DNA of 64,000 nt from Afipia sp. (GTDB lineage: Bacteria; Pseudomonadota; Alphaproteobacteria; Rhizobiales; Xanthobacteraceae). The notes under the pieces were generated by a model. The model was given only the letters and a program-made list of their open reading frames with translations. It had not been told where the DNA came from and made no database searches. Positions 1 through 7,840 of the stretch are shown here, one piece after another. The DNA lies in assembly GCA_016201045.1 (NCBI GenBank), contig JACQDM010000008.1:186001-250000 (forward strand), written 5' to 3'. A program made the position numbers and the translations under genes. The stretch's first letter is position 1. Each line of letters opens with the position of its first letter.

Positions 1-94
1 AGGCAGCAACATTCGTCGGCTGGACCCGCAACGCCTGGCAACCTGACCAAACGACACAGAATCAATAACGCCTATTTAGGCAAGGGAGAGAAAC
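1..94 (+). other. Window edge, upstream of the BufC-like gene
   Basis: These bases probably hold the last codons of an upstream gene. Two forward frames are open from the edge: one stops at 44-46, the other at 66-68. Codon composition does not settle which is real. A purine-rich ribosome binding site (GGGAGAG) just before 95 belongs to the next gene. In related genomes a DUF692 (BufB-type) gene often sits here, but that cannot be verified from so little sequence. Confidence 0.3.
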
Positions 95-832
95 ATGACG
101 CAGATAGCCGAACTGATACGGCCACAGCAGCGGCCCGCTTTCGTCGCCGCAGCGCCTTCGCGGCGCAGGAAGCCGGCCGCGCGGCTTGCCGACTTTCGCT
201 ACGGCACGCCGGAGAGCCTGCTCAATCTGATGACGGCGCGATTTCCCGTCGTGCGCCGCGTCGTTGGCGACGATTCCTTCTTCGAGCGCGCACGGCAGTT
301 CATCGCGCTTCATCCGCCGCGCCTGCCGGTGCTGGCTAGCTATGGCGGGGGCTTTCCGCAATTCATCCGAACGCTGAGTAACGAAGCCTGTTTCGCCTAT
401 GTCGCAGACATCGCCGAGATCGAAATGGCGCGCGTGCGGGCGGCCTATTCGGCCGAGGCGGAAGCCCTTCCGCGAAATGCGTTTGCGAATTTGCGGCCCG
501 AGCATGTCGGCACGCTGCGCGTGAGGTTTCATCCTTCGGTTTCGCTCGTGACATCGCGCTTCGCCATCGTTTCCGCCTGGCAGACGAATCAGCCCGGCCA
601 ATCGGTGCCGATGGGGGCTTGGGGACGACAGAGCGCCCTGATCGCGCGGGCGGACCGCAAGGTCGATGCGTGGCTGCTACCTGCAGGTGGGTTCGCATTT
701 TTGCAAGCTCTCAACGATGGATCGACAATCGCCGCCGCCAGCCGGATTGCGGGACGCGCTGACAACGGTTTCGATCTCGCCGCGAATCTCGACTTGCTCG
801 CCGGCGCAGGCGCCGTCATCGGCCTCAAATGA
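95..832 (+). CDS. BufC/HvfC N-terminal domain protein (DUF2063)
   Basis: A 245-residue protein whose residues about 28-115 resemble the DUF2063 / HvfC-BufC N-terminal domain: a run of helices with an FxxxxxxY-G-xxFxxF type pattern (YGGGFPQFI). The C-terminal half is less conserved and has no signal peptide or membrane segment. Family members accompany DUF692 (BufB) proteins and small precursor peptides and are linked to peptide modification and metal stress. The start at 95 follows a GGGAGAG ribosome binding site at good spacing. The putative partner would lie off the left edge, so the pairing is inference. A hairpin at 856-880 probably ends the transcript. Confidence 0.7.
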   Translation: MTQIAELIRPQQRPAFVAAAPSRRRKPAARLADFRYGTPESLLNLMTARFPVVRRVVGDDSFFERARQFIALHPPRLPVLASYGGGFPQFIRTLSNEACFAYVADIAEIEMARVRAAYSAEAEALPRNAFANLRPEHVGTLRVRFHPSVSLVTSRFAIVSAWQTNQPGQSVPMGAWGRQSALIARADRKVDAWLLPAGGFAFLQALNDGSTIAAASRIAGRADNGFDLAANLDLLAGAGAVIGLK

Positions 833-855
833 CCGAATGCCGTTTCATCATTGAA

Positions 856-880
856 GCCATAGACACGCGCTATGGCGTTT
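856..880 (+). terminator. Hairpin after the BufC-like gene
   Basis: A perfect 7-bp stem, GCCATAG (856-862) with CTATGGC (870-876), encloses a 7-nt loop and is followed by GTTT. It lies 24 bases past the stop codon and fits a weak intrinsic terminator. It covers an upstream ATG at 872 that could be mistaken for the peroxiredoxin start. Confidence 0.5.
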
Positions 881-943
881 ACGCTGGACTTGCCCGTTGC
901 CAGCAAACGAAGATCAAGCTGTAATTCCAAGCCGGAGCGAGAC

Positions 944-1642
944 ATGATTCCGCAGACTGCCGCCAAACGCCTTCAGGAAGCATTCGAACATTGCCGCGAC
1001 ATGGACGGCACGTTGAAGGAGCGGCTGCGTAGCTACGCTGCGGTCAGTCATGAAGTGCTGCCGCAATACGGCAAGGCCGTGGACCGGCTTGTCGCACGTG
1101 TTCAGGAGAACGGCGGCGGCGAAAATTCTCCGCGTCCCGGCGAGCCGATGCCGCCCTTCATTCTGCCGGATGAAACCGGGACGCTGGTGAACCTCGAAGA
1201 TTTACTGAAAAATGGGCCGGTAGCCGTGATGTTTCATCGCGGGCACTGGTGTCCGTATTGCCGCATTAACGTCAATACGTTGGTGGGATCGCAAGCGGCG
1301 ATCGCGGCGGCAGGTGGCCAAGTGGTCATCGTCACGCCAGAACGGCAGGAGTTTGCGCAGCAGTTCAAATCGAGTTCGCGCGCGCCGTTTCCAATTCTGA
1401 CCGATCTCGACAACGGCTATGCGCTGTTGCTCAATCTTGCGATCTGGCTCAGTCCCGATCTTCAGGAAATTCTCTCAGGCCGCGACATGCCGAACTATCA
1501 CGGCAATGATGCGTGGATGCTGCCGATTCCGGCGACGTTCGTCGTCGGCAAGGACGGGCTGGTCAAGGCGCGCTTCGTCGATCCGGATTTTCGCAACCGG
1601 ATGGACATCGAAGATCTGATCGCCGCCTTCAAGAAGGCGTAG
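944..1642 (+). CDS. Peroxiredoxin-like AhpC/TSA family protein
   Basis: A 232-residue thioredoxin-fold protein of the AhpC/TSA peroxiredoxin-like type. A helical N-terminal segment (about 1-65) precedes the core, where the motif RGHWCPYC places a CxxC-like pair at Cys103 and Cys106. The first is the likely peroxidatic cysteine. The fold ends with a thioredoxin cis-proline region (IPATFVV) near residue 190. The likely role is thiol-dependent reduction of peroxides in the cytosol. The start at 944 has a GGAGCGAG ribosome binding site; the in-frame ATG at 872 lies inside a terminator-like hairpin and is less likely. It runs tail to tail into the thioesterase. Confidence 0.8.
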   Translation: MIPQTAAKRLQEAFEHCRDMDGTLKERLRSYAAVSHEVLPQYGKAVDRLVARVQENGGGENSPRPGEPMPPFILPDETGTLVNLEDLLKNGPVAVMFHRGHWCPYCRINVNTLVGSQAAIAAAGGQVVIVTPERQEFAQQFKSSSRAPFPILTDLDNGYALLLNLAIWLSPDLQEILSGRDMPNYHGNDAWMLPIPATFVVGKDGLVKARFVDPDFRNRMDIEDLIAAFKKA

Positions 1643-2134
1643 TCACCGCTTCAGCGAGACGTGCCAATCGACGGTCATTTCGCCGATCTTGGACTGATCC
1701 TCGCCGGTCAGTGTCACCACGACAGGAAATTGCGTCTTTCCGCCGGCCTTGACTGAATTGACCAGATCGTTCGCATCGCCGCTCACAACCGCATCGGCGC
1801 GCACCGGACCCTTCGCCACGGAAAGAAACTTGATCGACGCCTGCGCGGCGACCGGCCTGATCTCAAGCAGAATCGGCGCGAAAGTGCCGGCCATCGCTGC
1901 GCCTGACGCCGCCTCGCCGAGCGTGAACAGTGCAGCCGCATGCTGCGTTCCGAGATGATTGAGGCCCTCTGCACGGAACGGAAGCCGCGCCGTCGCCCGC
2001 CCGCTCTCGATTGTCTCGATCTCGACGCCGGCATGCCGCGCGAACGGAACCGAACTGCCCAACTGCTTTCGGATCAGATCGTAAGTCATGCCGGGTGCAA
2101 CCTTGAACAGAGAAGAAAAAAGCCAGCGGATCAT
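1643..2134 (-). CDS. DUF4442 / PaaI-like hotdog-fold thioesterase
   Basis: A 163-residue single-domain protein of the hotdog superfamily, of the DUF4442 (YiiD C-terminal-like) type. The central helix region LNHLGTQHAAALFTLGEAASG is the recognisable signature, followed by strands ending in MTVDWHVSL. Such proteins hydrolyse acyl-CoA thioesters, but the substrate cannot be read from sequence. The start ATG overlaps the stop of the LysR gene by four bases, so the two are translated from one message and the regulator may control its own operon. The stop codon abuts the convergent peroxiredoxin gene. Confidence 0.7.
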   Translation of the reverse strand: MIRWLFSSLFKVAPGMTYDLIRKQLGSSVPFARHAGVEIETIESGRATARLPFRAEGLNHLGTQHAAALFTLGEAASGAAMAGTFAPILLEIRPVAAQASIKFLSVAKGPVRADAVVSGDANDLVNSVKAGGKTQFPVVVTLTGEDQSKIGEMTVDWHVSLKR

Positions 2135-3033
2135 GAGCCGGCGGCTGCGCTTGAGAAGTGCGACCAGTCAGCACCGCGCATCATTTTCATCACCGCCGAC
2201 GCGACAGCCGTGCGCTCGCGGCCGGCCACACCGTAAAGCTGTACGGTGCGTTGCACGTTCAGCCCATTGAGCCCTGCCCGCTTGAGTGACTGAGGAACGG
2301 ACGTGCTGCGCGGAACGACCGCTACGCCCATATCCGCCTCGAGCAACTTGAACAGATCGCTCTCGGTCGAGATTTCATGGCTGTGATCGACATCGATTTG
2401 ATGGTCGCGCAGGTTGCTGTTGAGGCGGTCCGCATGCTCGCAATAGCCGCGCGTGAGAAGTTGCTGCGATTTCACGTCGTCGTATTCGACGTTTCCGCGT
2501 TCGGCGAAGGGGTGCTTCTCATTGACGACGATGTCGAAGCCCTCGGTGAACAACGGCCAGCTATCGAGCCGGTCCCAGTCCTCGCCGATCTCGGCGGCAA
2601 TGCCGAGTTCGGCGTCGCCTTTCTTGAGAAACTCGCCGACCTGCCTGCTGTCGCCCCGCATGATCCTGAACTCGAGGCGATTAAAGTGCCGCTTAAGTTG
2701 TTCAAGGTGAGGTATCACGAGCGAAAGATCGACCGCCTCGGTTACTGCAAGGCGCAAGGCGCCGACTTCGCCGCTTTTGAAAGACGAAGCCAATGACCGC
2801 GCGCCGACGGCTGCGTCGTAACATTGCTGAAGCAGCGGCTTCATGCGCAGACCAAGCTCGGTCAATTGCGCAGCCGGCCGTTCGCGGCGGAAAAGATCGC
2901 CGCCGAGTTCGGCTTCGAGCTGCTTGATCGCCCGCGTCAACGATGGCTGTGTGACGTTGCACTCGTCGGCAGCGCGCGTGAAATTCAACGTGCGCGTAAC
3001 CGCCAGAAAATATCGAACCTGATGCATTTCCAT
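2131..3033 (-). CDS. LysR-family transcriptional regulator
   Basis: A 300-residue LysR-type regulator. The N-terminal winged helix-turn-helix (residues about 2-60) has the family pattern LNFTRAADECNVTQPSLTRAI. An effector-binding periplasmic-protein-like domain fills about 90-295. It is divergent from the 3-hydroxybutyrate dehydrogenase gene across a 188-bp gap, the usual arrangement for a LysR regulator and its target, and co-directional with the overlapping thioesterase. An imperfect dyad (ATAGCC then GCGTAT around 3101-3115) in the shared gap is a possible binding site. The ligand is unknown; a link to hydroxybutyrate metabolism is inference from position. Confidence 0.9.
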   Translation of the reverse strand: MEMHQVRYFLAVTRTLNFTRAADECNVTQPSLTRAIKQLEAELGGDLFRRERPAAQLTELGLRMKPLLQQCYDAAVGARSLASSFKSGEVGALRLAVTEAVDLSLVIPHLEQLKRHFNRLEFRIMRGDSRQVGEFLKKGDAELGIAAEIGEDWDRLDSWPLFTEGFDIVVNEKHPFAERGNVEYDDVKSQQLLTRGYCEHADRLNSNLRDHQIDVDHSHEISTESDLFKLLEADMGVAVVPRSTSVPQSLKRAGLNGLNVQRTVQLYGVAGRERTAVASAVMKMMRGADWSHFSSAAAGS

Positions 3034-3221
3034 GACCGTGCCCCGCGTGGTCTCTGGGATGGAACCTAGCTGAAACCGGCGTTTAACCCCACAAAAACAT
3101 CAATAGCCAAGGCGTATGGATACGGAAGCCACCGGGCATTTCCGTCATTAAAGACTGGCAGGCAGATTTCCCTCAACAGGCTGGGCTGGCGAAAGGCCCA
3201 TTTCATCGAAGGAAATTTGCC

Positions 3222-4046
3222 ATGAACATCCAGACGAAAATGCAGGCCGCGACGGACCGGCGTCTTCTCGACGGAAAAGTCTCCGTCATCACCGGCTCGA
3301 CCAGCGGCATCGGTCTCGGCATCGCCCGCGCGCTGGCGGAAGCGGGATCGGCCATCGTGCTGAACGGGTTCGGCGCGGAAGCCGACATCGCAAAGGTGCG
3401 AGCACAGATCGAAACCGATTTCGGCGTCAAGGCGACCTATTCGGCCGCCGATATGACAAAGCCGGATGCGATCGGGGCCATGATCGCGGCAACGCTCAAA
3501 GATCATGGGCGTCTCGATGTACTGGTCAACAATGCCGGCATCCAGCATGTCGCGCCGATCGATCAATTCCCGATCGAAAAATGGGACGCCATTCTTGCCA
3601 TCAACCTGTCGTCCGCATTTCACACCACGCGCGCTGCGCTTCCGGCGATGCGCAAGAACGGCTACGGCCGCATTGTCAATATCGCGTCGGCACACGGACT
3701 CGTCGCGTCGCCGTTCAAGGCGGCTTATGTCGCGGCGAAGCATGGCATCGTCGGTCTGACGAAAGTCGTTGCGCTGGAGACGGCCGAGGAAGGCATCACC
3801 TGCAACGCGATCTGTCCTGGTTACGTCTACACGCCGCTCGTCGAAGCGCAGATCGAAGGCCAGGCGAAGGCGCACGGCATTCCGCGCGAGCAGGTGATCC
3901 GTGACGTATTGCTGGCACAGCAGCCGAACAAGAAATTCGCAACCGTCGAGGAGCTGGGCGCGCTGACCGTGTTTCTGGCCAGCGATGCGGCTAACTCGAT
4001 CACCGGAATTGCGCTTCCCGTCGATGGCGGATGGACCGCTCACTGA
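3222..4046 (+). CDS. bdhA: 3-hydroxybutyrate dehydrogenase
   Basis: A 274-residue short-chain dehydrogenase/reductase. It has the glycine-rich cofactor motif TGSTSGIG near residue 25, NNAG near 103, a catalytic Ser near the IASAHG segment, and the YxxxK pair at Tyr169 and Lys173. The C-terminus IALPVDGGWTAH and the segment TCNAICPGYVYTPLV match D-beta-hydroxybutyrate dehydrogenases, which interconvert 3-hydroxybutyrate and acetoacetate with NAD in poly-hydroxybutyrate and ketone-body use. It starts an apparent two-gene operon with the patatin-like gene 19 bases downstream and is divergent from a LysR regulator. Confidence 0.88.
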   Translation: MNIQTKMQAATDRRLLDGKVSVITGSTSGIGLGIARALAEAGSAIVLNGFGAEADIAKVRAQIETDFGVKATYSAADMTKPDAIGAMIAATLKDHGRLDVLVNNAGIQHVAPIDQFPIEKWDAILAINLSSAFHTTRAALPAMRKNGYGRIVNIASAHGLVASPFKAAYVAAKHGIVGLTKVVALETAEEGITCNAICPGYVYTPLVEAQIEGQAKAHGIPREQVIRDVLLAQQPNKKFATVEELGALTVFLASDAANSITGIALPVDGGWTAH

Positions 4047-4065
4047 AACACGATGAAAGACGACG

Positions 4066-5223
4066 ATGAAACAGATTCAGGACAACCAGAAAATGAAGAC
4101 CGACAAGTCCGGCAAGAATCTTCCCGGTCAGGTGGTTCTCGTTCTTCAGGGCGGCGGCGCACTCGGCTCCTATCAGGCCGGCGTCTATCAGGCGCTTCAC
4201 GAAGCAGGCATCGAGCCTGACTGGATCATCGGGACGTCGATCGGCGCCATCAATGCGAGTCTGATCGCCGGCAATCTTCCGAAGGACCGTCTGAACAAAT
4301 TACAGGAGTTCTGGAAACGGATGGAACAAAGACCGGCCTGGGCGTTTCCGGGCTTCCTCCCAAGCGTTGCCGATCAGGCTGCCTATTGGACGACGGTATC
4401 GAATGGAATCCCCGGTTTCTTCCGGCCGAACTTTCTCGCGCACGCAAGCCCCGACTATCCGCTGGGACCGGACGACGCAGGTTACTACTCGACGAAACCT
4501 CTCGAAGAAACGCTGCTCGATCTCGTCGATTTCTCGCTTGTGAACCAATGCTCGCCGCGACTGACGGTCGGCGCGGCGCATGTGCGCACCAGCCAGATGA
4601 AATATTTCGACAGCCGCGACTCTGATCTGAACGTCAAGCACATCATGGCTTCGGGTGCATTGCCGCCAGCGTTTCCCGCCGTGCGGATCGATGGTGAACT
4701 TTATTGGGACGGCGGGATTCTATCCAACACGCCGACCGAAGCGGTGTTCGACGACAATCCGCGGAAAAATTCTCTGATCTTCGCAGTCCATATGTGGAAT
4801 CCGATCGGCGCTGAGCCGCGCACGATGGCAGAGGTTTTGAATCGTCATAAAGACATTCAGTATTCCAGCCGGATCGCAAGCCATATCGCGCGTCAGCAGC
4901 AGGCCCATCGCCTGCGCCATGTCATTACGCAATTGGCAGCGCGCTTGCCCGAGAGCGAGCGGAACAGCGAAGCCGTGCGCGAATTGACGGGTTACGGCTG
5001 CCCGACGCAGATGCACGTGGTGCGCCTGCTCGCGCCCCAGCTCGACCGCGAGAACCACACCAAGGATATCGACTTCAGCCCGTCGGGCATTCATCAGCGC
5101 TGGGAAGCCGGATATTCACACACAAAGGCGGTGCTGAATCGCTCGCCTTGGTCAGGCGAGTTCGATCCGCTGTCCGGCGTCATTCTGCATGAGCAGCAAT
5201 CCATCATGATGGCGGCTGAGTGA
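4066..5223 (+). CDS. Patatin-like phospholipase with DUF3734 C-terminus
   Basis: A 385-residue patatin-family lipid acyl hydrolase. The oxyanion loop is LQGGGALGSYQAGVY (about residues 27-41), the nucleophile elbow is GTSIG with Ser58, and the catalytic Asp is Asp215 in DGG. The last about 110 residues form the DUF3734 extension common in alphaproteobacteria. It lacks a signal peptide, so it probably acts in the cytosol or at the inner membrane. In this lineage the gene is regularly coupled to a hydroxybutyrate dehydrogenase, as here. A role on polyhydroxyalkanoate granules or membrane lipids is inference. Confidence 0.85.
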   Translation: MKQIQDNQKMKTDKSGKNLPGQVVLVLQGGGALGSYQAGVYQALHEAGIEPDWIIGTSIGAINASLIAGNLPKDRLNKLQEFWKRMEQRPAWAFPGFLPSVADQAAYWTTVSNGIPGFFRPNFLAHASPDYPLGPDDAGYYSTKPLEETLLDLVDFSLVNQCSPRLTVGAAHVRTSQMKYFDSRDSDLNVKHIMASGALPPAFPAVRIDGELYWDGGILSNTPTEAVFDDNPRKNSLIFAVHMWNPIGAEPRTMAEVLNRHKDIQYSSRIASHIARQQQAHRLRHVITQLAARLPESERNSEAVRELTGYGCPTQMHVVRLLAPQLDRENHTKDIDFSPSGIHQRWEAGYSHTKAVLNRSPWSGEFDPLSGVILHEQQSIMMAAE

Positions 5224-5321
5224 GGAAAAGAGCAAGCCGCGTTACATAGGCGGCGTGCATCGTCTTGGAAGAGCATCGGCATTTCAGTTCACGCATGAAC
5301 TTCACCATTGTTCTGCCACGG

Positions 5322-5340
5322 CCTGCGGATGTCCCGCAGG
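5322..5340 (+). promoter_or_regulatory. Leader hairpin before the small secreted protein
   Basis: CCTGCGG (5322-5328) pairs with CCGCAGG (5334-5340) over a 5-nt loop. The hairpin ends 10 bases before the ribosome binding site, where it could affect translation or message stability. Confidence 0.35.
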
Positions 5341-5360
5341 TTCAACAACAGGAGACTCCG

Positions 5361-5576
5361 ATGTCCTTCACCAAGATCGCTATCGTTGCCGGCGCGCTCG
5401 TTTCGTTCGCGACCGCGGCTTCCGCCGATTTTCGCTACACCGGCTCGCCGAAGCAGGGTCAGTTCTACGTCCAGAACTCGATGCGCGACGCGCGCGCTGA
5501 AGTTCTGCCGAGCGACGCTAAGGCGGCTCCCACAACTCAGGTGCGCAAGGGCGGTATTTCGGCTCGCGGAATCTGA
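5361..5576 (+). CDS. Small secreted protein of unknown function
   Basis: A 71-residue protein with a clear signal peptide (hydrophobic core IAIVAGALVSFATAASA, cleavage probably before DFRYTG) leaving a mature peptide of about 48 residues. I do not recognise a family. The start at 5361 has a GGAG ribosome binding site at 5351. The 5' leader contains a 7-bp hairpin at 5322-5340 just upstream of it, and an 11-bp terminator stem follows the stop codon, so it is an independent transcription unit. It lies between the patatin gene and tRNA-Arg. Confidence 0.6.
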   Translation: MSFTKIAIVAGALVSFATAASADFRYTGSPKQGQFYVQNSMRDARAEVLPSDAKAAPTTQVRKGGISARGI

Positions 5577-5593
5577 CGGACACAATCGACATC

Positions 5594-5633
5594 ATTCCGG
5601 GCGCTCGCAAACCACGGCGCCCGGAATCAATTT
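5594..5633 (+). terminator. Rho-independent terminator after the small secreted protein
   Basis: An 11-bp perfect stem, ATTCCGGGCGC (5594-5604) with GCGCCCGGAAT (5617-5627), is followed by CAATTT. The position, 18 bases past the stop codon, and the stem strength fit an intrinsic terminator. It may also act in the opposite direction, downstream of tRNA-Arg. Confidence 0.65.
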
Positions 5634-5657
5634 CAGTTCAATCTTTGAAAGCGTTAG

Positions 5658-5734
5658 TGGCGCGCCCGAAGAGATTCGAACTCCTGACCCCCAGATTCGT
5701 AGTCTGGTGCTCTATCCAGCTGAGCTACGGGCGC
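5658..5734 (-). tRNA. tRNA-Arg (anticodon ACG)
   Basis: Read on the minus strand this is a 77-nt tRNA with a 7-bp acceptor stem (GCGCCCG with CGGGCGC), discriminator G and an encoded CCA tail at 5660-5658. The D-arm is AGCTCAGCTGGATAGAGC, the anticodon stem-loop is CCAGA-CTACGAA-TCTGG giving anticodon ACG, and the T-arm carries GTTCGAATC. ACG is the arginine tRNA normally edited to ICG by TadA. No integrase or repeated 3' tRNA fragment was seen beside it. Confidence 0.97.
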
Positions 5735-5852
5735 GCAAATCGCAGCAACAATAAGGGCCGAACCGCCCGCCGCGAAAGAGGGCCATAGCTAACGGCTCCG
5801 ACACGGGTTTGCAAGCTGGAAACAGCCGCGTTTGCAGGGGAAATCGCGTGTT

Positions 5853-7343
5853 TCACGCCCGCGCGCGGACTTCGCGCAGCGCGCTTAATTCCACCGCGCG
5901 ATCCGGGATGGTGACGCGGAAGGTCGCGCCGATGGTGCCTTCGACGAGGTGAAGATCGCCGCCATGCGCCCGGATCAGTTCGGCTGCGATGGCAAGACCG
6001 AGACCTGTGCCGCCTTCGCGCGACGAACCCTGAAACGCCTCGAACAGATGCGCACGCGCCTTCTCCGGAATCCCGGGCCCGGTGTCGGAAATTTCGAGAA
6101 TTGTCACGGCCCCCTCGCGGCGGCCGGTGACGCGAATCTGCCTGGCGATCCCTGCGTTCGACTTGTCGCTCTCCAGCGCCTGCGCCGCGTTGCGCACGAG
6201 ATTGAGCAGCGCGCGGAACAACTGGTCGGGATCGGCGTCGACCATCAGGCCGCGCTCGATGGCGTTGATCCATTCGATCGAAGCATCGGACGACAGTCCC
6301 GCCGATTCGCGGACTTCGTTGACCACCGGCTCGATCGCGATCATGCGGCGATCCGGCGGCGCTTCCTGCGCTTTGCCGTAAGACAATGTCGACTGGCAGA
6401 ACGCAATGGCACGCTCCAGCGAGCGCATCAGCTTCGGCGCAAACCGTTGAACGCGCGGATCGGGCACACTGCTCAGTTGGTCCGACAGCAGCTGCGACGA
6501 CGCTAAAAGATTGCGGAGATCGTGATTGATCTTGGAGACGGCAAGACCGAGCGCGGCAAGCCGGCTCTTCTGATGGAGCATCGACACGAGGTCCCGCTGC
6601 ATGTCGGACAATTCATGCTCGGCGACGCCGATCTCGTCGCCGCGCGCGGATGGCCGCATGATGTGCGCAGGGCTTTCCGGATTCTCGTGGAACGCGGCGA
6701 GGTTGGCCGTCATGCGCCGCATCGGGCGCACGAACAGATGATGCAGAGCGTAGTAGATCAGGCCCGCCGTGATGATCGCCATCACCAGCGACAGCAGCAG
6801 CAGATTTCGCGAAAACCGGAACATCGATTCGCGTAGCGGCCGCTCGTTGACAACGACTTCGAGAAACTGTCCGCTTCCCGGCGCGGGACCGACGATGCGG
6901 ATCACTTCATCGTCGTTATCGATCATCATCTGAAATGCATCGACGATGGCGGACCACACCTTCATGTCGCGCATGTCGACGTCGTGATCGACCTTCGCCG
7001 GCATGTTGGCGGCGGCGAGAAGGCGTCGCTGCTGTCCGGTTTTGATCGCGACCGCGCGCGCGCCGATACTGTCGAGAATCTGCCGCGCCAGTTCGTCCGG
7101 CACCATGCCGCTCGGTGCCGCGTCGAGTACGAGCGCCGCCGTGCTTGCGGCAGCAAGCCGGTCGTTGAGCCGGTTCATGCGGAAGTTGGCGATCGAGGGA
7201 ACGTAGATCAGGATTTCGGCAATCAGGATCAGCGGGATCGTCAACAGCAGCAATTTGCCGGACAGTCCGAAGCGCAGCCCCGGCATCGGACGATGCTCGG
7301 GCCTCGTCTCGGCCTGAAGAGGGTTTGGCTCAATCGCACTCAT
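5853..7343 (-). CDS. HAMP-domain sensor histidine kinase, orphan
   Basis: A 496-residue membrane histidine kinase. It has a transmembrane segment near residue 30 (LLLLTIPLILIAEILIYV), an extracytoplasmic region, a second membrane segment near 190, a HAMP linker, and the phospho-acceptor motif KINHDLRN with His274. The ATPase motifs are N (LVRNAAQAL), G1 (DTGPGIP) and G2 (GGTGLGLAI). I chose the ATG at 7343; an upstream TTG at 7409 falls inside a 30-bp interrupted palindrome and has no ribosome binding site. No response regulator gene is adjacent, so its partner is elsewhere and the signal is unknown. Confidence 0.85.
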   Translation of the reverse strand: MSAIEPNPLQAETRPEHRPMPGLRFGLSGKLLLLTIPLILIAEILIYVPSIANFRMNRLNDRLAAASTAALVLDAAPSGMVPDELARQILDSIGARAVAIKTGQQRRLLAAANMPAKVDHDVDMRDMKVWSAIVDAFQMMIDNDDEVIRIVGPAPGSGQFLEVVVNERPLRESMFRFSRNLLLLSLVMAIITAGLIYYALHHLFVRPMRRMTANLAAFHENPESPAHIMRPSARGDEIGVAEHELSDMQRDLVSMLHQKSRLAALGLAVSKINHDLRNLLASSQLLSDQLSSVPDPRVQRFAPKLMRSLERAIAFCQSTLSYGKAQEAPPDRRMIAIEPVVNEVRESAGLSSDASIEWINAIERGLMVDADPDQLFRALLNLVRNAAQALESDKSNAGIARQIRVTGRREGAVTILEISDTGPGIPEKARAHLFEAFQGSSREGGTGLGLAIAAELIRAHGGDLHLVEGTIGATFRVTIPDRAVELSALREVRARA

Positions 7344-7404
7344 TGATCGGGCTGGTCCGTGTTCCGGTCTTGCGAGTTCGACAATGCGCCCGCGCCTTGG
7401 GGCG

Positions 7405-7434
7405 GTCAAACCCTCGAAATCGTTAGGGTTTGAC
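7405..7434. promoter_or_regulatory. 30-bp interrupted palindrome between the kinase and rpmH
   Basis: Two perfect 10-bp arms, GTCAAACCCT (7405-7414) and AGGGTTTGAC (7425-7434), flank a 10-base spacer. This is one helical turn of separation, as for a dimeric regulator. It lies about 60 bases upstream of the kinase ATG and 37 bases upstream of the rpmH -35 box. Confidence 0.5.
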
Positions 7435-7470
7435 AGGTTTTAAGAACGCATGACGTCATACAGCCCAAGA

Positions 7471-7499
7471 TTGACGAAAACAGGCCGCTCCCCTATAAA
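7471..7499 (+). promoter_or_regulatory. Strong sigma-70-type promoter for rpmH-rnpA-yidC
   Basis: TTGACG (7471-7476) and TATAAA (7494-7499) are separated by exactly 17 bases, near the consensus for housekeeping sigma. It would start transcription near 7506 and give rpmH a leader of about 157 nt. The 319-bp space between the kinase start and rpmH holds this promoter, the 7405-7434 palindrome and the structured leader. Confidence 0.75.
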
Positions 7500-7519
7500 C
7501 CGCGCCAATTGTCCTCGAT

Positions 7520-7593
7520 GGCCCGGCTCGACCGGGCCGGTTCATTTTGGAGCCAGATTCGCTCCGTTTTGACCCGAAATTGGCTCCCGAGCC
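7520..7593 (+). promoter_or_regulatory. Structured rpmH 5' leader with competing hairpins
   Basis: The leader contains a 7-bp GC stem, GGCCCGG (7520-7526) with CCGGGCC (7532-7538), followed by GGTTCATTTT. GGAGCCA (7549-7555) is complementary to TGGCTCC (7581-7587), but the latter can instead fold locally as GGCTC-CC-GAGCC (7582-7593). The two pairings exclude each other, as in attenuators and ribosomal protein autoregulatory leaders. Function is inference. Confidence 0.45.
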
Positions 7594-7662
7594 GGCATTT
7601 CTGGACGAATTTCATTCACTCGGCACATTGCCGGACAACTGCTCGACTGCGGAGAACGACCC

Positions 7663-7797
7663 GTGAAGCGGACCTATCAACCCAGCAAGCTGGTGCGCAA
7701 GCGCCGTCACGGCTTTCGTGCCCGTCTCGCAACCGCAGGCGGCCGCAAGGTTCTCGCCGCGCGCCGTGCCCGTGGCCGCAAGCGCCTGAGCGCCTGA
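7663..7797 (+). CDS. rpmH: 50S ribosomal protein L34
   Basis: A 44-residue, strongly basic protein beginning [19 protein letters not shown], the invariant L34 sequence, and ending GRKRLSA. It is a small protein of the large ribosomal subunit that stabilises 23S rRNA folding. It starts with GTG at 7663 preceded by GGAG. It leads the rpmH-rnpA-yidC-yihA cluster, as in most bacteria, though dnaA is not next to it here; a sensor kinase occupies that side. Confidence 0.97.
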   Translation: MKRTYQPSKLVRKRRHGFRARLATAGGRKVLAARRARGRKRLSA

Positions 7798-7840
7798 ACC
7801 AGCCCGATCCGGAACATCACCCCATGCGCCGGTTGAGATC

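Noticed and set aside
872-943. Upstream ATG start for the peroxiredoxin
   Set aside because: The codon lies in a terminator-like hairpin, and ATG 944 has the better ribosome binding site.
5658-5734. tRNA-Arg as an attachment site for an integrated element
   Set aside because: No repeated 3' tRNA fragment and no integrase was seen within the window.
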